Positions 15,881 to 25,244 of a DNA stretch of 64,000 nt are shown in pieces. The notes under the pieces were generated by a model. The model was given only the letters and a program-made list of their open reading frames with translations, was not told the DNA's origin and searched no databases. This stretch comes from Roseibium album. GTDB lineage: Bacteria > Pseudomonadota > Alphaproteobacteria > Rhizobiales > Stappiaceae. The position numbers were made by a program, and so were the translations under genes. The stretch covers positions 186,058 through 250,057 of the forward strand of contig CXTY01000007.1 of the NCBI GenBank assembly GCA_001404055.1, given 5' to 3'. The number at the start of each line of letters is the position of its first letter. Within the stretch, counting starts at the first letter, position 1.

Positions 15881-17272
15881 CTACTGCGTCTCACCGGACA
15901 TCGCGCGCGCAAGAACCTCATAGATCTCAGGATCTTCCATCTGACTGACGTTGAAACGAATGAACGACGATTTGGATTGCGATGGGCTGAAGACGTTACC
16001 GGGCGCCAGCACCACGTTTTCACGTAACGTCGCACGCGCCAGATCAGCGGAATCCAGTTCGCCCGGAAGCGTGCACCAAAGGTAAAATCCACCGCGCGGC
16101 ATCAACCAGGGCCGAATTCCAAGCCTGTCCAGGTTTACGGCTGTTTCGCTGCGAAGACGCCCCAACCGACGGCGTACACTTTCCATGTGCTTCCGGTAGG
16201 TCCCGTCTGAAAGAACAGAATACAGCAATTCCACTGCAAACGGGCTCGGGCCACCAAAACTCGTCGCCACCTGAAGATCAACAAGTGGTTCGATCCAGTC
16301 TGGCCGAGCGACGATATAGCCGCAACGAACGGAAGCCGACAGCGTTTTTGAAAAACTGCCAATGCGAATGACCCGGTCAAGACCATCAAGAGGAGCCAGT
16401 CTGGGCGAGCTCTCGGGTTCATAACCGGCAAAGATATCGTCTTCGATGATGATCAGGTCATGCGCAGCAGCTGCGTTAAGAACCTGATGAGCGACTTTGG
16501 GAGAAATCGTCGCCCCGGTGGGGTTCTGGAGTGCTGAATTGGTGATGTAAAGGCGTGGATTGTGTTCTTTTAGCGCCTCGGTAAAACAAGCTAGATCCGG
16601 CCCAGCCTGCGTATAGGGCACGCCGATGATCTTGACCTGATGCGCTTTCAAAAGTGCCTGAAAATTGAAATAGCACGGATCATCGACAATCACTGCGTCC
16701 CCGGGGCGCACCAGAAACCTGCACAGCAGATCGATGGCCTGCGTTCCTGAGACCGTTAGCAGGATCTGATCCAGGTCGACAGAAAGCCCCTCGTCGGAAA
16801 GCTGCCGAGCCAGCAGCCGTCGCAAGTTCGCTCCACCACGTGTGCCACCATAATCGGAAAGGATCTCATCCTCTGCTCTGGCGAGACCGCGGATCGCTTT
16901 CCGGATTGCCGAATTTGGCATCCAGTCAGATGGTAACCAGCCACATCCCGGCTTCAACATGTCCGGATGGGCGTCCAGGGACTGCCGGGAGACCCAAAGC
17001 GGATCAATGGCACGGTCAGCAGCAGGCGATACTTCCGCCATGACAAACGGAGCCGCAGATCCTGACGCATAGAACCCGGACCCCGGACGCGATTGGATCA
17101 GGCCTTCGGCAGCCAGCCTGTCGTAAGCCTCGACAACTGTGGAGGGCGACACGCCCATCTTAGCCGCAAACCGCCGAATAGAAGGCAGCTTTTCTCCCGG
17201 AGACAGCGCACGACTGCTTAGCCGATTGCGGATAGCTTCCATCACCTGGCCGGTTCGCGTTGCCATGTTCAT
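15881..17272 (-). CDS. MocR/PdxR-family GntR regulator with aminotransferase domain
   Basis: 463 aa from the ATG at 17272 (AGGAACAGGTGAAA upstream). The N-terminal GntR winged helix is visible (LSPGEKLPSIRRFAAKMGVS, STVVEAYDRLAAEGLI, RPGSGFYA). The C-terminal part is a fold-type I aminotransferase domain with NPTGATISP, the DD of IIEDDIFAGYEP and the PLP lysine in GSFSKTLSASVRCGY. MocR proteins sense PLP-linked amino compounds and often control a neighbouring transporter. The divergent EamA exporter gene is the likely target, with direct repeats in between. Confidence 0.9.
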   Translation of the reverse strand: MNMATRTGQVMEAIRNRLSSRALSPGEKLPSIRRFAAKMGVSPSTVVEAYDRLAAEGLIQSRPGSGFYASGSAAPFVMAEVSPAADRAIDPLWVSRQSLDAHPDMLKPGCGWLPSDWMPNSAIRKAIRGLARAEDEILSDYGGTRGGANLRRLLARQLSDEGLSVDLDQILLTVSGTQAIDLLCRFLVRPGDAVIVDDPCYFNFQALLKAHQVKIIGVPYTQAGPDLACFTEALKEHNPRLYITNSALQNPTGATISPKVAHQVLNAAAAHDLIIIEDDIFAGYEPESSPRLAPLDGLDRVIRIGSFSKTLSASVRCGYIVARPDWIEPLVDLQVATSFGGPSPFAVELLYSVLSDGTYRKHMESVRRRLGRLRSETAVNLDRLGIRPWLMPRGGFYLWCTLPGELDSADLARATLRENVVLAPGNVFSPSQSKSSFIRFNVSQMEDPEIYEVLARAMSGETQ

Positions 17273-17301
17273 TTTCACCTGTTCCTAAGTGTATGGCTCA
17301 T

Positions 17302-17330
17302 TGAACCAGTACAGTTTAATGAAACCGTAC
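17302..17330. promoter_or_regulatory. MocR-type direct repeats between regulator and EamA gene
   Basis: Two imperfect direct repeats, TGAACCAGTAC (17302-17312) and TGAAACCGTAC (17320-17330), start 18 bp apart in the 125-bp divergent region. MocR/PdxR proteins typically bind direct repeats, so this is a fitting operator. Confidence 0.45.
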
Positions 17331-17397
17331 TATTCCGTAGCTTTTGACGCCAGCCCATTTTCCTTAGAATTCCATTACGGTCGCAAAGGAATTGAGC

Positions 17398-18258
17398 ATG
17401 CATTCGACAATGGCTGGATGGGGCAACGGGTTACTCGGTGTTCTTATTTTTAGCGGTTCGCTTCCGGCAACGCGGGTTGCCGTTGGTGAATTCAATCCCT
17501 TATTCCTGACATCTGCCCGGGCGGTCATTGCGGCATTGCTCGGCATGGCGCTGTTACTGCTTTTGCGCCAAACGCGCCCAGCGCGCACTGATCTCGGTTC
17601 TCTGGCGATTGTCGCCATTGGCGTTGTGATCGGCTTTCCGTTGCTGACCGCCCTGGCGCTACAACACATCACGGCAGCACATTCGGTGGTCTTCATCGGC
17701 TTGTTACCGCTTTCAACGGCACTTTTCGGCGTGCTCCGTGGCAGCGAACGGCCGCGGCCAGCCTTCTGGGTGTTTTCTGTTGCCGGCAGTCTTTTGGTTG
17801 CCGGTTTTGCGCTGACCAAAGGGAGCAGCGCGTCTCTGACAGGTGATGTGTTGATGGTAGCCGCCATCATCCTCTGCGGCCTGGGTTATGCGGAGGGAGC
17901 TGCCCTCTCCCGGCGCATGGGTGGCTGGCAGGTGATATCCTGGGCGCTGATCCTTTCGCTTCCGGTCACGGCCGGTTTTGCCCTATGGAGTTTGCCAGCT
18001 GTCTGGACTGGAATAGACGCTTCGGCCTGGATTGGTTTCGGCTATGTCTCGACCTTCAGCATGCTGATCGGCTTTGTCTTCTGGTATCGTGGCTTGGCGA
18101 TTGGTGGCATTGCAGGTGTCGGCCAGCTTCAGCTGCTGCAACCGTTTTTTGGCCTTTTGCTGGCTAGTCTGCTGCTGTCAGAACCGATCACCTGGCCCAT
18201 GATTGCAGTCACCGTGCTGGTCGTAGGCTGTGTTTCCGGCGCAAAGCGATTTGCATAA
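17398..18258 (+). CDS. EamA family (DMT) transporter
   Basis: 286 aa from the ATG at 17398 (AAAGGAATTGAGC upstream; a TTG two codons earlier is less likely). Ten hydrophobic helices in two EamA repeats: GLLGVLIFSGSLPATRVAV at the start of repeat 1 and GDVLMVAAIILCGLGYAEGA at the start of repeat 2. The drug/metabolite transporter superfamily generally exports amino acids or small metabolites. Divergent from a MocR regulator, which suggests export of an amine or amino acid, but no substrate can be assigned. Convergent with the SDR gene downstream. Confidence 0.88.
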   Translation: MHSTMAGWGNGLLGVLIFSGSLPATRVAVGEFNPLFLTSARAVIAALLGMALLLLLRQTRPARTDLGSLAIVAIGVVIGFPLLTALALQHITAAHSVVFIGLLPLSTALFGVLRGSERPRPAFWVFSVAGSLLVAGFALTKGSSASLTGDVLMVAAIILCGLGYAEGAALSRRMGGWQVISWALILSLPVTAGFALWSLPAVWTGIDASAWIGFGYVSTFSMLIGFVFWYRGLAIGGIAGVGQLQLLQPFFGLLLASLLLSEPITWPMIAVTVLVVGCVSGAKRFA

Positions 18259-18315
18259 ACCCAACAAAGCCAAGCACTTTTAGGCTGAGGCAAGTACGCT
18301 TCTCGCCTCAACTCT

Positions 18316-18330
18316 ACATCGGAGCGATGT
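18316..18330. terminator. small hairpin between EamA and SDR genes
   Basis: ACATCG-GAG-CGATGT, perfect 6-bp arms with TTTA after it on the plus strand, in the 86-bp convergent gap. A second weak stem (TGAGGC...GCCTCA) lies just before it. Possible bidirectional terminator, no long T-run. Confidence 0.3.
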
Positions 18331-18344
18331 TTATCGCTCAAACG

Positions 18345-19100
18345 CTAATTGCCTATTGCCGCGCAGCCGACGACACCGCCATCCACCGTGAGTTCCTGAC
18401 CGACGACAAAATCGTTTTCCGGTGCCGCCAGAAAAAGGATGGCGTTGGCTTGATCGGCAACCTTCCCCAAGCGTCCAGCCGGAATGACGTTCGACAACGC
18501 GTTGTGTGTCTGATCAAGCATCTCGCCCTCAAGTCCCATTCTTTCAAAAATTGGCGTAGCCGTTGGTCCGGGACTGACGGCATTGAGACGTATTCCCTTC
18601 GGCAACAATTCACGCGACAGGGTACGTACCAAGGACCCCATGGCCGCCTTGCTCGCCGAATACGCACTTGTGTTCGGCTCGCCGAGTTGAGACGCAATTG
18701 AGGTAGTCAAAACAACCGAAGCCGGATTGGCCAAGTACGGCAATGCCGCTTTGATCGTGGCAACGGTTCCAAGGAAATTGATCGCCATTGTCCGTTCAAA
18801 ATGGTCCAAGTCAGTGGCTTCGAAGGGTAGGAACTCGGCAATCCCGGCGTTGGCGACAAGAACGTTGATCTTGTCAGCCTTCCTCGAAACAGATGCAAAG
18901 AAGCGATCCAGATCCTCTGTCTTTGTCGTATCGCCTACAAAGCCCTCAACGCCGAGCTCTGTGGCCGTCGATACGACTGTCTCTTCAGACCTGCCTAAAA
19001 TCGAGACTTTGGCACCCTCACGCGCGAAACCTGCGGCTGCGGCGCGACCAATGCCCGAATTGCCACCAGTTATTGCAACAGTCTGATTTTCAAATTTCAT
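18345..19100 (-). CDS. SDR family oxidoreductase
   Basis: 251 aa from the ATG at 19100; longer frames reach into the divergent LysR promoter. Classical short-chain dehydrogenase: GGNSGIGRAAAAGFAREGA (TGxxxGxG cofactor loop), VANAGIAEF (NAG), catalytic Ser in TTSIASQ and Tyr/Lys in YSASKAAMG, and C-terminal FVVGQELTVDGGVVG. NAD(P)-dependent alcohol/ketone oxidoreductase with unknown substrate. It is divergent from a LysR regulator by 94 bp, a common LysR-SDR pair in which the regulator controls the enzyme. Confidence 0.88.
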   Translation of the reverse strand: MKFENQTVAITGGNSGIGRAAAAGFAREGAKVSILGRSEETVVSTATELGVEGFVGDTTKTEDLDRFFASVSRKADKINVLVANAGIAEFLPFEATDLDHFERTMAINFLGTVATIKAALPYLANPASVVLTTSIASQLGEPNTSAYSASKAAMGSLVRTLSRELLPKGIRLNAVSPGPTATPIFERMGLEGEMLDQTHNALSNVIPAGRLGKVADQANAILFLAAPENDFVVGQELTVDGGVVGCAAIGN

Positions 19101-19174
19101 AGCATCCATCCAGTTTGATTTGACTGGTGGAGGTTTGCGATACGGGACACTATAAGTGAAATTAATTTTAAGAA

Positions 19175-19187
19175 TTCCATTATTGGA
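19175..19187. promoter_or_regulatory. T-N11-A LysR box candidate
   Basis: TTCCATTATTGGA, a 13-bp T-N11-A motif with partial symmetry (TCCA/TGGA), 7 bp before the LysR start in the LysR-SDR divergent region. Weak on its own; position is the main argument. Confidence 0.3.
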
Positions 19188-19194
19188 TTTGTGA

Positions 19195-20115
19195 ATGATA
19201 AATCTGCGCAATGTCGATCTCAACCTACTGGTGGTATTCGATACGATTTACAGGGAAAGACATGTCACGCGGGCAGCAAAGGCGCTGGGCATGTCCCAGC
19301 CTGCTGTCTCCAACGCGCTGAGCCGTCTGCGCCATATGTTGGGGGACAGCCTGTTTGTGCGCACACCGCAAGGTCTTCAGGCAACAGAACGCGCCGATGA
19401 CATTGCCGGCCTTGTTCGAACACTGCTCAAGGATGCGGAGGATATTTTTGATCCGGAGACTTTCGATAGTCACCAGGCCTCGGGTGTCATAACGGTCGCG
19501 GCCGTCGATCTTTTCAATACCGCCATTCTCCCGGCATGCGTTGAACTGCTCAGGAACGAAGCACCCGGTATCACTTTGCGAGTAATTCCGACGGGAGGCG
19601 CAGCCTTTCGCCTACTGGACACAGGTGAAGCAGACATTGCGCTTGCCAGTTTTTCAACACCGCCAAAGCGCTTCAGAAAACGACAACTACTGAAAGATGA
19701 ATACATCTGCCTGGTCGGACGTTCTCATCCAGCTGCAAAGAAAGGCCTCAACCTGCGGGACTACGCAGATTACGGGCACATTTTGCACAATCCGGCAGGT
19801 GACCTCAGAGGAACCACGGACAAGAAACTGGAAGACGCGGGTCTCAAACGGCATATCGCGGTGACAATAAACAGTTTTTGGGCTGCAGGCCCGCTCCTTG
19901 AAAAGAACGACCTGATCCTCACAGCCCCGTCACTGGCAGTTCAAAGCCTGCTTGAAACCTGGGATCTGGTCACCCTTCCCTGCCCGGTTCCCAGTGATCC
20001 CGGTACCCGGCAACTTGAAATGCTGTGGCACACCCGGCTTGGGGAAAGGCCCCTCAGCAAATGGTTTCGAGAAAAGCTGAGTGCAATCTGTGACGACATA
20101 GCCAGCGCGGTTTGA
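19195..20115 (+). CDS. LysR family transcriptional regulator (NodD/NahR-like)
   Basis: 306 aa. MINLRNVDLNLLVVFDTIYR and RHVTRAAKALGMSQPAVSNA followed by LSRLRHMLGDSLFVRTPQGL are characteristic of the NodD/NahR/PcaQ-like branch. The effector domain starts near residue 95. The ATG at 19195 is the only start consistent with the conserved N-terminus. Divergent from the SDR oxidoreductase gene, its most likely target, through a 94-bp region. Confidence 0.9.
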   Translation: MINLRNVDLNLLVVFDTIYRERHVTRAAKALGMSQPAVSNALSRLRHMLGDSLFVRTPQGLQATERADDIAGLVRTLLKDAEDIFDPETFDSHQASGVITVAAVDLFNTAILPACVELLRNEAPGITLRVIPTGGAAFRLLDTGEADIALASFSTPPKRFRKRQLLKDEYICLVGRSHPAAKKGLNLRDYADYGHILHNPAGDLRGTTDKKLEDAGLKRHIAVTINSFWAAGPLLEKNDLILTAPSLAVQSLLETWDLVTLPCPVPSDPGTRQLEMLWHTRLGERPLSKWFREKLSAICDDIASAV

Positions 20116-20222
20116 TGTTCTTGCAGAACGCCTAATTGCACAATTCCAAACCGACATTTGGCTATGCCAACGCAATAGCAAGCACGATCAAGAAAATTAC
20201 AGATTGCGCTGTACCCTTGCTT

Positions 20223-20672
20223 TTAAGAAGGTCCTTCGGGTGTTGCGTTCGGCATTCCACCTGCAGCGGCAATCATTTTCGCAGTGTCATAAAACTCATA
20301 AAACGCAACGATCTTACCATCCTTGAATGTCACGTAATCGAACTTAGGGGATTCCGCGCGTATTCCGGTTCTCTTGTTTGTCCAGGCAGTTTTGCCCAGC
20401 ACACAAATCTTGTCGCCATCGACAACAAAATCATCAACGCGGTAATATTCCATTTCCCAATCGTCGAGCAGCCCACTCAGATAACCACACATCTCGCCCT
20501 TGCAAGTCCGCCGAGCAGTAAAACTCACTTCCGGGCTCTGTGCCTTGGCAAGTGACTTGAAATCAATCTTGTCATCCATCATCGCCAGCCAGTCTTCCGT
20601 ACTGCCGCCCTTGGTCTCGTTCCAGCGCTCGTAACACTGCTTCAGCGCAGCCAAGTTGCCATTCGTCGTCAT
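20223..20672 (-). CDS. SnoaL-like/NTF2-fold protein
   Basis: 149 aa from the ATG at 20672, which has a very strong ribosome binding site (AAGGAGGCGGGTTC); the longer frame adds 40 residues with no support. The segments LKQCYERWNETKGGSTEDWL, RTCKGEMCGYLSGLLDDWEME and FKDGKIVAFYEFYDTAKM match the nuclear-transport-factor-2 cone fold of SnoaL-like proteins. Some are isomerases or hydrolases, many are uncharacterised. Convergent with the LysR gene. Upstream lies the 430-bp gene-free stretch before the oxidase cluster. Confidence 0.75.
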   Translation of the reverse strand: MTTNGNLAALKQCYERWNETKGGSTEDWLAMMDDKIDFKSLAKAQSPEVSFTARRTCKGEMCGYLSGLLDDWEMEYYRVDDFVVDGDKICVLGKTAWTNKRTGIRAESPKFDYVTFKDGKIVAFYEFYDTAKMIAAAGGMPNATPEGPS

Positions 20673-21102
20673 GAACCCGCCTCCTTGAATAAATTTCCTC
20701 TGAATCACGTCCCAATCAAAAGATGTACGCAAGCACACTACAATCAAATTTCTCCAGAGGCTAATCTGGCTCCCCGCGTGAGCTCGTATCAACCGACATA
20801 GGGTTTTCCACGTAGTTCCGGGACCAGCCCAATCTCAATTGACCCTAAGTTAGCTCGAAACTTCTATGAGTGATTTATCCGGTGCTTAAGCCCACACCAG
20901 AGAAATTAAACAAACTGCAGAACATTGCAAAATACGATGTGCATCACCGCTTCAATTAGTGAGAAAATCTCAATATCTCCAAGATACTTGATATTTAACC
21001 CGAGCAAAGTTAACGTGAAAGCATCAGCTCAACTGGAAAATTCCTTTGAGTCATCTCGGCGAAGTGAGTTGCGCTCAATTATTCCCCTAGGGGAGATTGA
21101 AT
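20673..21102. other. 430-bp gene-free divergent region
   Basis: Between the SnoaL-like gene and the cytochrome oxidase operon. A 79-codon plus-strand frame crosses it but runs into the coxM start in another frame and has no family features, so I read the region as promoter/leader DNA for both sides. It is A/T-richer than its neighbours in the 20870-21010 part. The only structured site I see is the palindrome at 21083-21094. Confidence 0.6.
21083..21094 (+). promoter_or_regulatory. palindrome overlapping coxM ribosome binding site
   Basis: TCCCCTAGGGGA is a perfect 12-bp palindrome whose right half, GGGGA, is the Shine-Dalgarno sequence for the ATG at 21103 (9-nt spacing). It could be a protein site or an intermolecular RNA contact that limits translation; as a hairpin its loop would be too tight unless the inner pairs open. 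Confidence 0.45.
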
Positions 21103-21930
21103 ATGATTTTTGCAGTGATACTTGTTCTGATTGTGTTGGGCTCCGTGATTTTTCACGTGTTTAGCCCGTGGTGGATGACGCCCATAGCCTCAAACTGGAG
21201 CTATATCGACGACACGCTCGTCGTCACCTTCTGGATGACCGGTATCGTCTTCGCCGCGATTGTCCTGTTCATGGCCTACTGCCTCTTCCGCTTCCGGCAC
21301 GTAGAAGGCAGAAAAGCCGCTTACGAACCAGAAAACAAAAAACTTGAAATCTGGTTGACCGTGGCGACGACCGTTGGTGTGGCCGCCTTGCTCGCACCGG
21401 GCCTTTATGTCTGGGGGCAGTTCATTACGGTACCCGATGAAGCAACCGAAGTTGAAGTCGTAGGCCTGCAGTGGCAATGGAATTTCCGCTTGCCTGGCGA
21501 AGATGGCAAACTGGGCAAATCCGATACCGACCTGATATCGTTCGACAACCCGCTGGGGCTCGACCCGGATGACCCGAATAGTGCCGATGACGTGGTGGTA
21601 GAGGCAGACGACCTCCATTTGCCGATTGGCAAGCCGGTCAAGATGCTGCTGCGGTCGATTGATGTCCTGCATGATTTTTACGTGCCGGAGTTCCGCGCGA
21701 AGATGGATCTCATTCCCGGAACCATTACGTATTTCTGGATCACCCCGACAAGAACCGGTGAATTCGAAATTTTATGTGCCGAACTCTGCGGCACCGGCCA
21801 CGGGTTTATGCGCGGTATCGTTCTCGTTGATACTGACGAAGACTATCAAACGTGGCTTCAGGAACAGTCCACTTTTACCGAACTGACGCTCAACGATCAT
21901 ATCAAGACCGCTTCCCGGGCTAAGCCTTGA
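21103..21930 (+). CDS. coxM: cytochrome c oxidase subunit II (CoxM-like)
   Basis: 275 aa from the ATG at 21103 (a TTG two codons earlier is possible). Two N-terminal membrane segments (AVILVLIVLGSVIFHVF and FWMTGIVFAAIVLFMAYCLF) are followed by a periplasmic cupredoxin domain. The CuA ligands are present: His190 (VLHDFY) and Cys225, Cys229, His233, Met236 in CAELCGTGHGFM. The aromatic segment VVGLQWQWNFRLPG (electron entry) is intact. It has no lipobox-type signal. First gene of a five-gene oxidase operon whose order matches the alternative coxMNOP oxidase of Bradyrhizobium. It accepts electrons from cytochrome c. Confidence 0.9.
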   Translation: MIFAVILVLIVLGSVIFHVFSPWWMTPIASNWSYIDDTLVVTFWMTGIVFAAIVLFMAYCLFRFRHVEGRKAAYEPENKKLEIWLTVATTVGVAALLAPGLYVWGQFITVPDEATEVEVVGLQWQWNFRLPGEDGKLGKSDTDLISFDNPLGLDPDDPNSADDVVVEADDLHLPIGKPVKMLLRSIDVLHDFYVPEFRAKMDLIPGTITYFWITPTRTGEFEILCAELCGTGHGFMRGIVLVDTDEDYQTWLQEQSTFTELTLNDHIKTASRAKP

Positions 21931-22027
21931 GGACTTAAGAAACGACAAAAATAAAAGAATAACAAAATTGCGGTGGGACAGCTGACAGCATGCGCTGCCG
22001 GATGTCGGGAGAGACAAGGAGAACGCA

Positions 22028-23803
22028 ATGGTAGAGTTCACGCCAAAGGCGGCCGGTGCCGTTCCACCCGCGGAAGTCCCTGACGTTGAGCTTTATCACC
22101 CCACCAACTGGTGGACGAAATACGTCTTTTCGCAAGACGCCAAAGTTATCGCGATCCAATATTCGGGCACTGCCATTCTGGTTGGTCTGATCGCGTTGGT
22201 GCTGTCTTGGCTGATGCGCCTTCAGCTTGGTTTCCCAGACACTTTCTCCTTCATTTCCGCTGAGGCTTACTACCAGTTCATCACCATGCACGGCATGATC
22301 ATGGTGATCTACCTGCTGACCGCCCTGTTCCTTGGTGGGTTTGGCAACTATTTGATCCCGTTGATGATTGGCGCCCGTGACATGGCGTTTCCCTATGTCA
22401 ACATGCTGAGCTTCTGGATCTATTTTCTTGCAGTCCTGGTGCTGGTTTCGAGTTTCTTTTCACCTGGCGGCCCAACAGGCGCCGGATGGACGCTCTATCC
22501 TCCGCAGGCCATCATGTCGGGCACACCGGGCGGTCAGGACGCAGGCATACTTCTGATGCTGATCTCGCTGGTGCTGTTTATCATCGGCTTCACCATGGGC
22601 GGGCTCAACTATGTGGTGACCGTTCTGCAGTGCCGCGCCCGCGGCATGACGCTGATGCGTATGCCGCTGACGATCTGGGCCATCTTCACTGCCACAGTCA
22701 TGGCATTGCTCGCGTTCCCGGCTTTGTTTGTTGCCGGAGTGATGATGCTGTTTGACCGGCTGCTAGGCAGCAGCTTTTTCATGCCCGCACTGGTGGAATT
22801 GGGCGAACGTCTCGAATACGGCGGCGGAAGCCCGATCCTGTTCCAGCACCTTTTCTGGTTCTTCGGTCATCCGGAAGTCTATATTGTTGCCCTGCCCGCC
22901 TTCGGCATTGTGTCCGATCTGATCAGTGTTCACGCGCGCAAGACGATTTTCGGCTACAGGATGATGGTCTGGGCAATCGTGATTATTGGCGCACTCAGCT
23001 TTATCGTCTGGGCGCACCACATGTATGTGAGTGGAATGAACCCCTGGTTCGGATTCTTCTTCGCAACGACGACGCTCATCATTGCGGTTCCGACGGCCAT
23101 CAAGGTCTATAACTGGGTACTTACTCTTTGGCGCGGTGACATCCACTTTTCAATACCAATGCTGTTTGCACTGGCCTTCATCGTCACCTTCCTGAACGGC
23201 GGATTAAGTGGATTGTTCCTGGGCAACGTTGTCGTGGATGTCCCCCTGTCGGACACCATGTTTGTCGTCGCGCATTTCCACATGGTCATGGGTGTGGCGC
23301 CAATCCTTGCGATCTTCGGAGCGATCTATCACTGGTACCCCAAGATCGCGGGCAAAATGCTGGATGACACGATGGGGAAGATCCACTTCTGGATCACATT
23401 CATCGGCGCCTACGCAATATTCTTCCCGATGCACTACGTCGGCCTGGTGGGTGTGCCACGGCGCTACCCGGAAATAGGCGATATGTCGTTTGTGCCAGAA
23501 TCCATAAATGAGCTCAATGCGTTCATTTCGATTGCGGCCCTTATTGTTGGCGCAGCGCAAGTGCTTTTCATTTTCAATCTGCTGTGGAGCATACGCCACG
23601 GCAAGGATTCAGGCGGCAATCCCTGGCGCGCCACCACGCTGGAATGGCAAACACCAACCACGCCTCCGCCTCATGGCAATTGGGGCCAAAACCTGCCGGT
23701 AGTCTATCGGTGGGCCTATGATTACAGCGTCCCGGGAGCCGATGAAGATTTCCTCGCGCAAAACGATCCGTGGCCAGACAAGCCAGATGGAGCTCAGGCA
23801 TGA
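22028..23803 (+). CDS. coxN: cytochrome c oxidase subunit I (CoxN-like)
   Basis: 591 aa, about 12 helices plus. Metal ligands are complete: His88 (FITMHGMIM, low-spin heme), His281 with the Tyr285 crosslink partner in GHPEVYIV, His330/His331 (WAHHMYVSGM, CuB) and His416/His418 (FVVAHFHMVMG, high-spin and low-spin heme). Glu283 in HPEVY is the proton-channel glutamate of type A1 oxidases. ATG at 22028 has AGGAGAACGCA. It reduces O2 to water and pumps protons. The 97-bp gap after coxM is the only gap in the operon. Confidence 0.93.
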   Translation: MVEFTPKAAGAVPPAEVPDVELYHPTNWWTKYVFSQDAKVIAIQYSGTAILVGLIALVLSWLMRLQLGFPDTFSFISAEAYYQFITMHGMIMVIYLLTALFLGGFGNYLIPLMIGARDMAFPYVNMLSFWIYFLAVLVLVSSFFSPGGPTGAGWTLYPPQAIMSGTPGGQDAGILLMLISLVLFIIGFTMGGLNYVVTVLQCRARGMTLMRMPLTIWAIFTATVMALLAFPALFVAGVMMLFDRLLGSSFFMPALVELGERLEYGGGSPILFQHLFWFFGHPEVYIVALPAFGIVSDLISVHARKTIFGYRMMVWAIVIIGALSFIVWAHHMYVSGMNPWFGFFFATTTLIIAVPTAIKVYNWVLTLWRGDIHFSIPMLFALAFIVTFLNGGLSGLFLGNVVVDVPLSDTMFVVAHFHMVMGVAPILAIFGAIYHWYPKIAGKMLDDTMGKIHFWITFIGAYAIFFPMHYVGLVGVPRRYPEIGDMSFVPESINELNAFISIAALIVGAAQVLFIFNLLWSIRHGKDSGGNPWRATTLEWQTPTTPPPHGNWGQNLPVVYRWAYDYSVPGADEDFLAQNDPWPDKPDGAQA

Positions 23804-24501
23804 GCGTCATACTGACATTCCTACTGGTTATCTTCTGTTTTGGGGGCTGGTGGCTTACGAAGAACCATTTCCTGTCCAAGCCATGGCTCGAACACGGGGC
23901 TCCTGCCGCTTCCGTCGACAGCGATGCGTCGCACAGGCAAACGGCTAAAATCGGACTTGGCGTTTTTCTCGCAGTCATAGGCTCCCTGTTCGCGATTTTC
24001 ACCAGCGCCTACTTCGAGCGAATGGGTTTACCGGACTGGCGTTCGTTTCAACTGCCCCGATTGTTGTGGGTCAACACGGGTATGCTGATCGCCTGTAGTG
24101 CCGCCCTGCATTGCGCGCTGATTGACGCACGCAACGGATTTCTTGTGCCCGCGCGCAGCGGCCTGGCAATAGCGGGTGTTGCAGGTCTCGCCTTCGTCTT
24201 TGGGCAGCTGGCAGTCTGGGTGCAGCTTGTCAACGAAGGGCTTGGTGTTTCCGCCACCCCGGCTGTTACCTTCTTCTACCTGCTGACAGGTTTGCATGGG
24301 CTGCACATCCTCGGCGGGTTGGTCGCGCTGGCAATGACATGCGCCAGTGCCTGGCGCACAACGGCGATCAGCGAATTGGCACCAAAAATAGAACTTTGCA
24401 CGATCTATTGGCACTTTCTGCTGGCCATCTGGCTCGCCATGGTCGTCGTGATTACGGGTTGGGCAGAAGACATCGTCGTGACGTGCAGCCAACTTTTTTG
24501 A
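23800..24501 (+). CDS. coxO: cytochrome c oxidase subunit III homologue (CoxO-like)
   Basis: 233 aa from the ATG at 23800, overlapping the coxN stop (ATGA). About six helices; the C-terminal helices carry the subunit III pattern FYLLTGLHGLHILGGLVALA and IYWHFLLAIWLAMVVVI. It is shorter at the N-terminus than canonical subunit III and has a degenerate first half. In coxMNOP clusters two divergent subunit III-like proteins follow subunit I; this is the more diverged one. It stabilises subunit I and proton uptake. Confidence 0.8.
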   Translation: MSVILTFLLVIFCFGGWWLTKNHFLSKPWLEHGAPAASVDSDASHRQTAKIGLGVFLAVIGSLFAIFTSAYFERMGLPDWRSFQLPRLLWVNTGMLIACSAALHCALIDARNGFLVPARSGLAIAGVAGLAFVFGQLAVWVQLVNEGLGVSATPAVTFFYLLTGLHGLHILGGLVALAMTCASAWRTTAISELAPKIELCTIYWHFLLAIWLAMVVVITGWAEDIVVTCSQLF

Positions 24502-24518
24502 GCTGAAGGATCAATGCA

Positions 24519-25235
24519 ATGACTGACATGCCGCACACTGATTCAGCGACGGACCGGCCAACCGGCTTGGGCGGCATCCCGGCTGACTGGTCATCAGACC
24601 AAACGGCATTCAAGAACGTCTCCTGGGGAAAGGCCATGATGTGGATCTTTCTCCTGAGTGATACCTTTGTTTTCGGCAGCTTTCTCATCGGCTACATGAC
24701 TGTCAGAATGTCGACTGTTGTGCCCTGGCCAAATCCCAGCGAAGTCTTTGCACTTCACATTGGCGGGACTGAGTTTCCACTTCTCTTGATCGCCATCATG
24801 ACCTTTGTGTTGATTTCCAGCAGCGGCACCATGGCCATGGCCGTCAACTTTGCCTATCGCCGCAACCGCAAGGCGACAGCGATGCTCATGCTGGCAACCG
24901 CTGCGCTTGGTGCAGCTTTTGTCGGCATGCAGGTATTCGAATGGAGCAAGCTGATTTCCGAGGGTGCCCGACCATGGGCGAACCCCTGGGGTGCTTCGCA
25001 ATTTGGCTCGGCGTTCTTCATGATCACGGGATTCCATGGCACTCATGTCACCATCGGCGTGATTTTCCTGGTCATCGTCGTTCGCAAGGTTTTACGCGGT
25101 GACTACGACAATGAAACACCCGGCTTTTTCACAAGCCGCAAAGGGCGCTACGAATGCGTCGAAATCATGGGGCTCTATTGGCACTTCGTCGATTTGGTCT
25201 GGGTTTTCATCTTTGCATTCTTCTATCTTTGGTAG
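24519..25235 (+). CDS. coxP: cytochrome c oxidase subunit III (CoxP-like)
   Basis: 238 aa, about six or seven helices. Typical subunit III motifs: WGKAMMWIFLLSDTFVFGSF, GMQVFEWSKLI (with the conserved Glu in helix III), FFMITGFHGTHVTIGVIFL and MGLYWHFVDLVWVFIFAFFY. The start has AAGGATCAATGCA. It is the better conserved of the two subunit III homologues in this operon, so the oxidase probably has two such subunits or a split version. Ten bp before the subunit IV gene. Confidence 0.87.
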   Translation: MTDMPHTDSATDRPTGLGGIPADWSSDQTAFKNVSWGKAMMWIFLLSDTFVFGSFLIGYMTVRMSTVVPWPNPSEVFALHIGGTEFPLLLIAIMTFVLISSSGTMAMAVNFAYRRNRKATAMLMLATAALGAAFVGMQVFEWSKLISEGARPWANPWGASQFGSAFFMITGFHGTHVTIGVIFLVIVVRKVLRGDYDNETPGFFTSRKGRYECVEIMGLYWHFVDLVWVFIFAFFYLW

Positions 25236-25244
25236 GGGCAACAA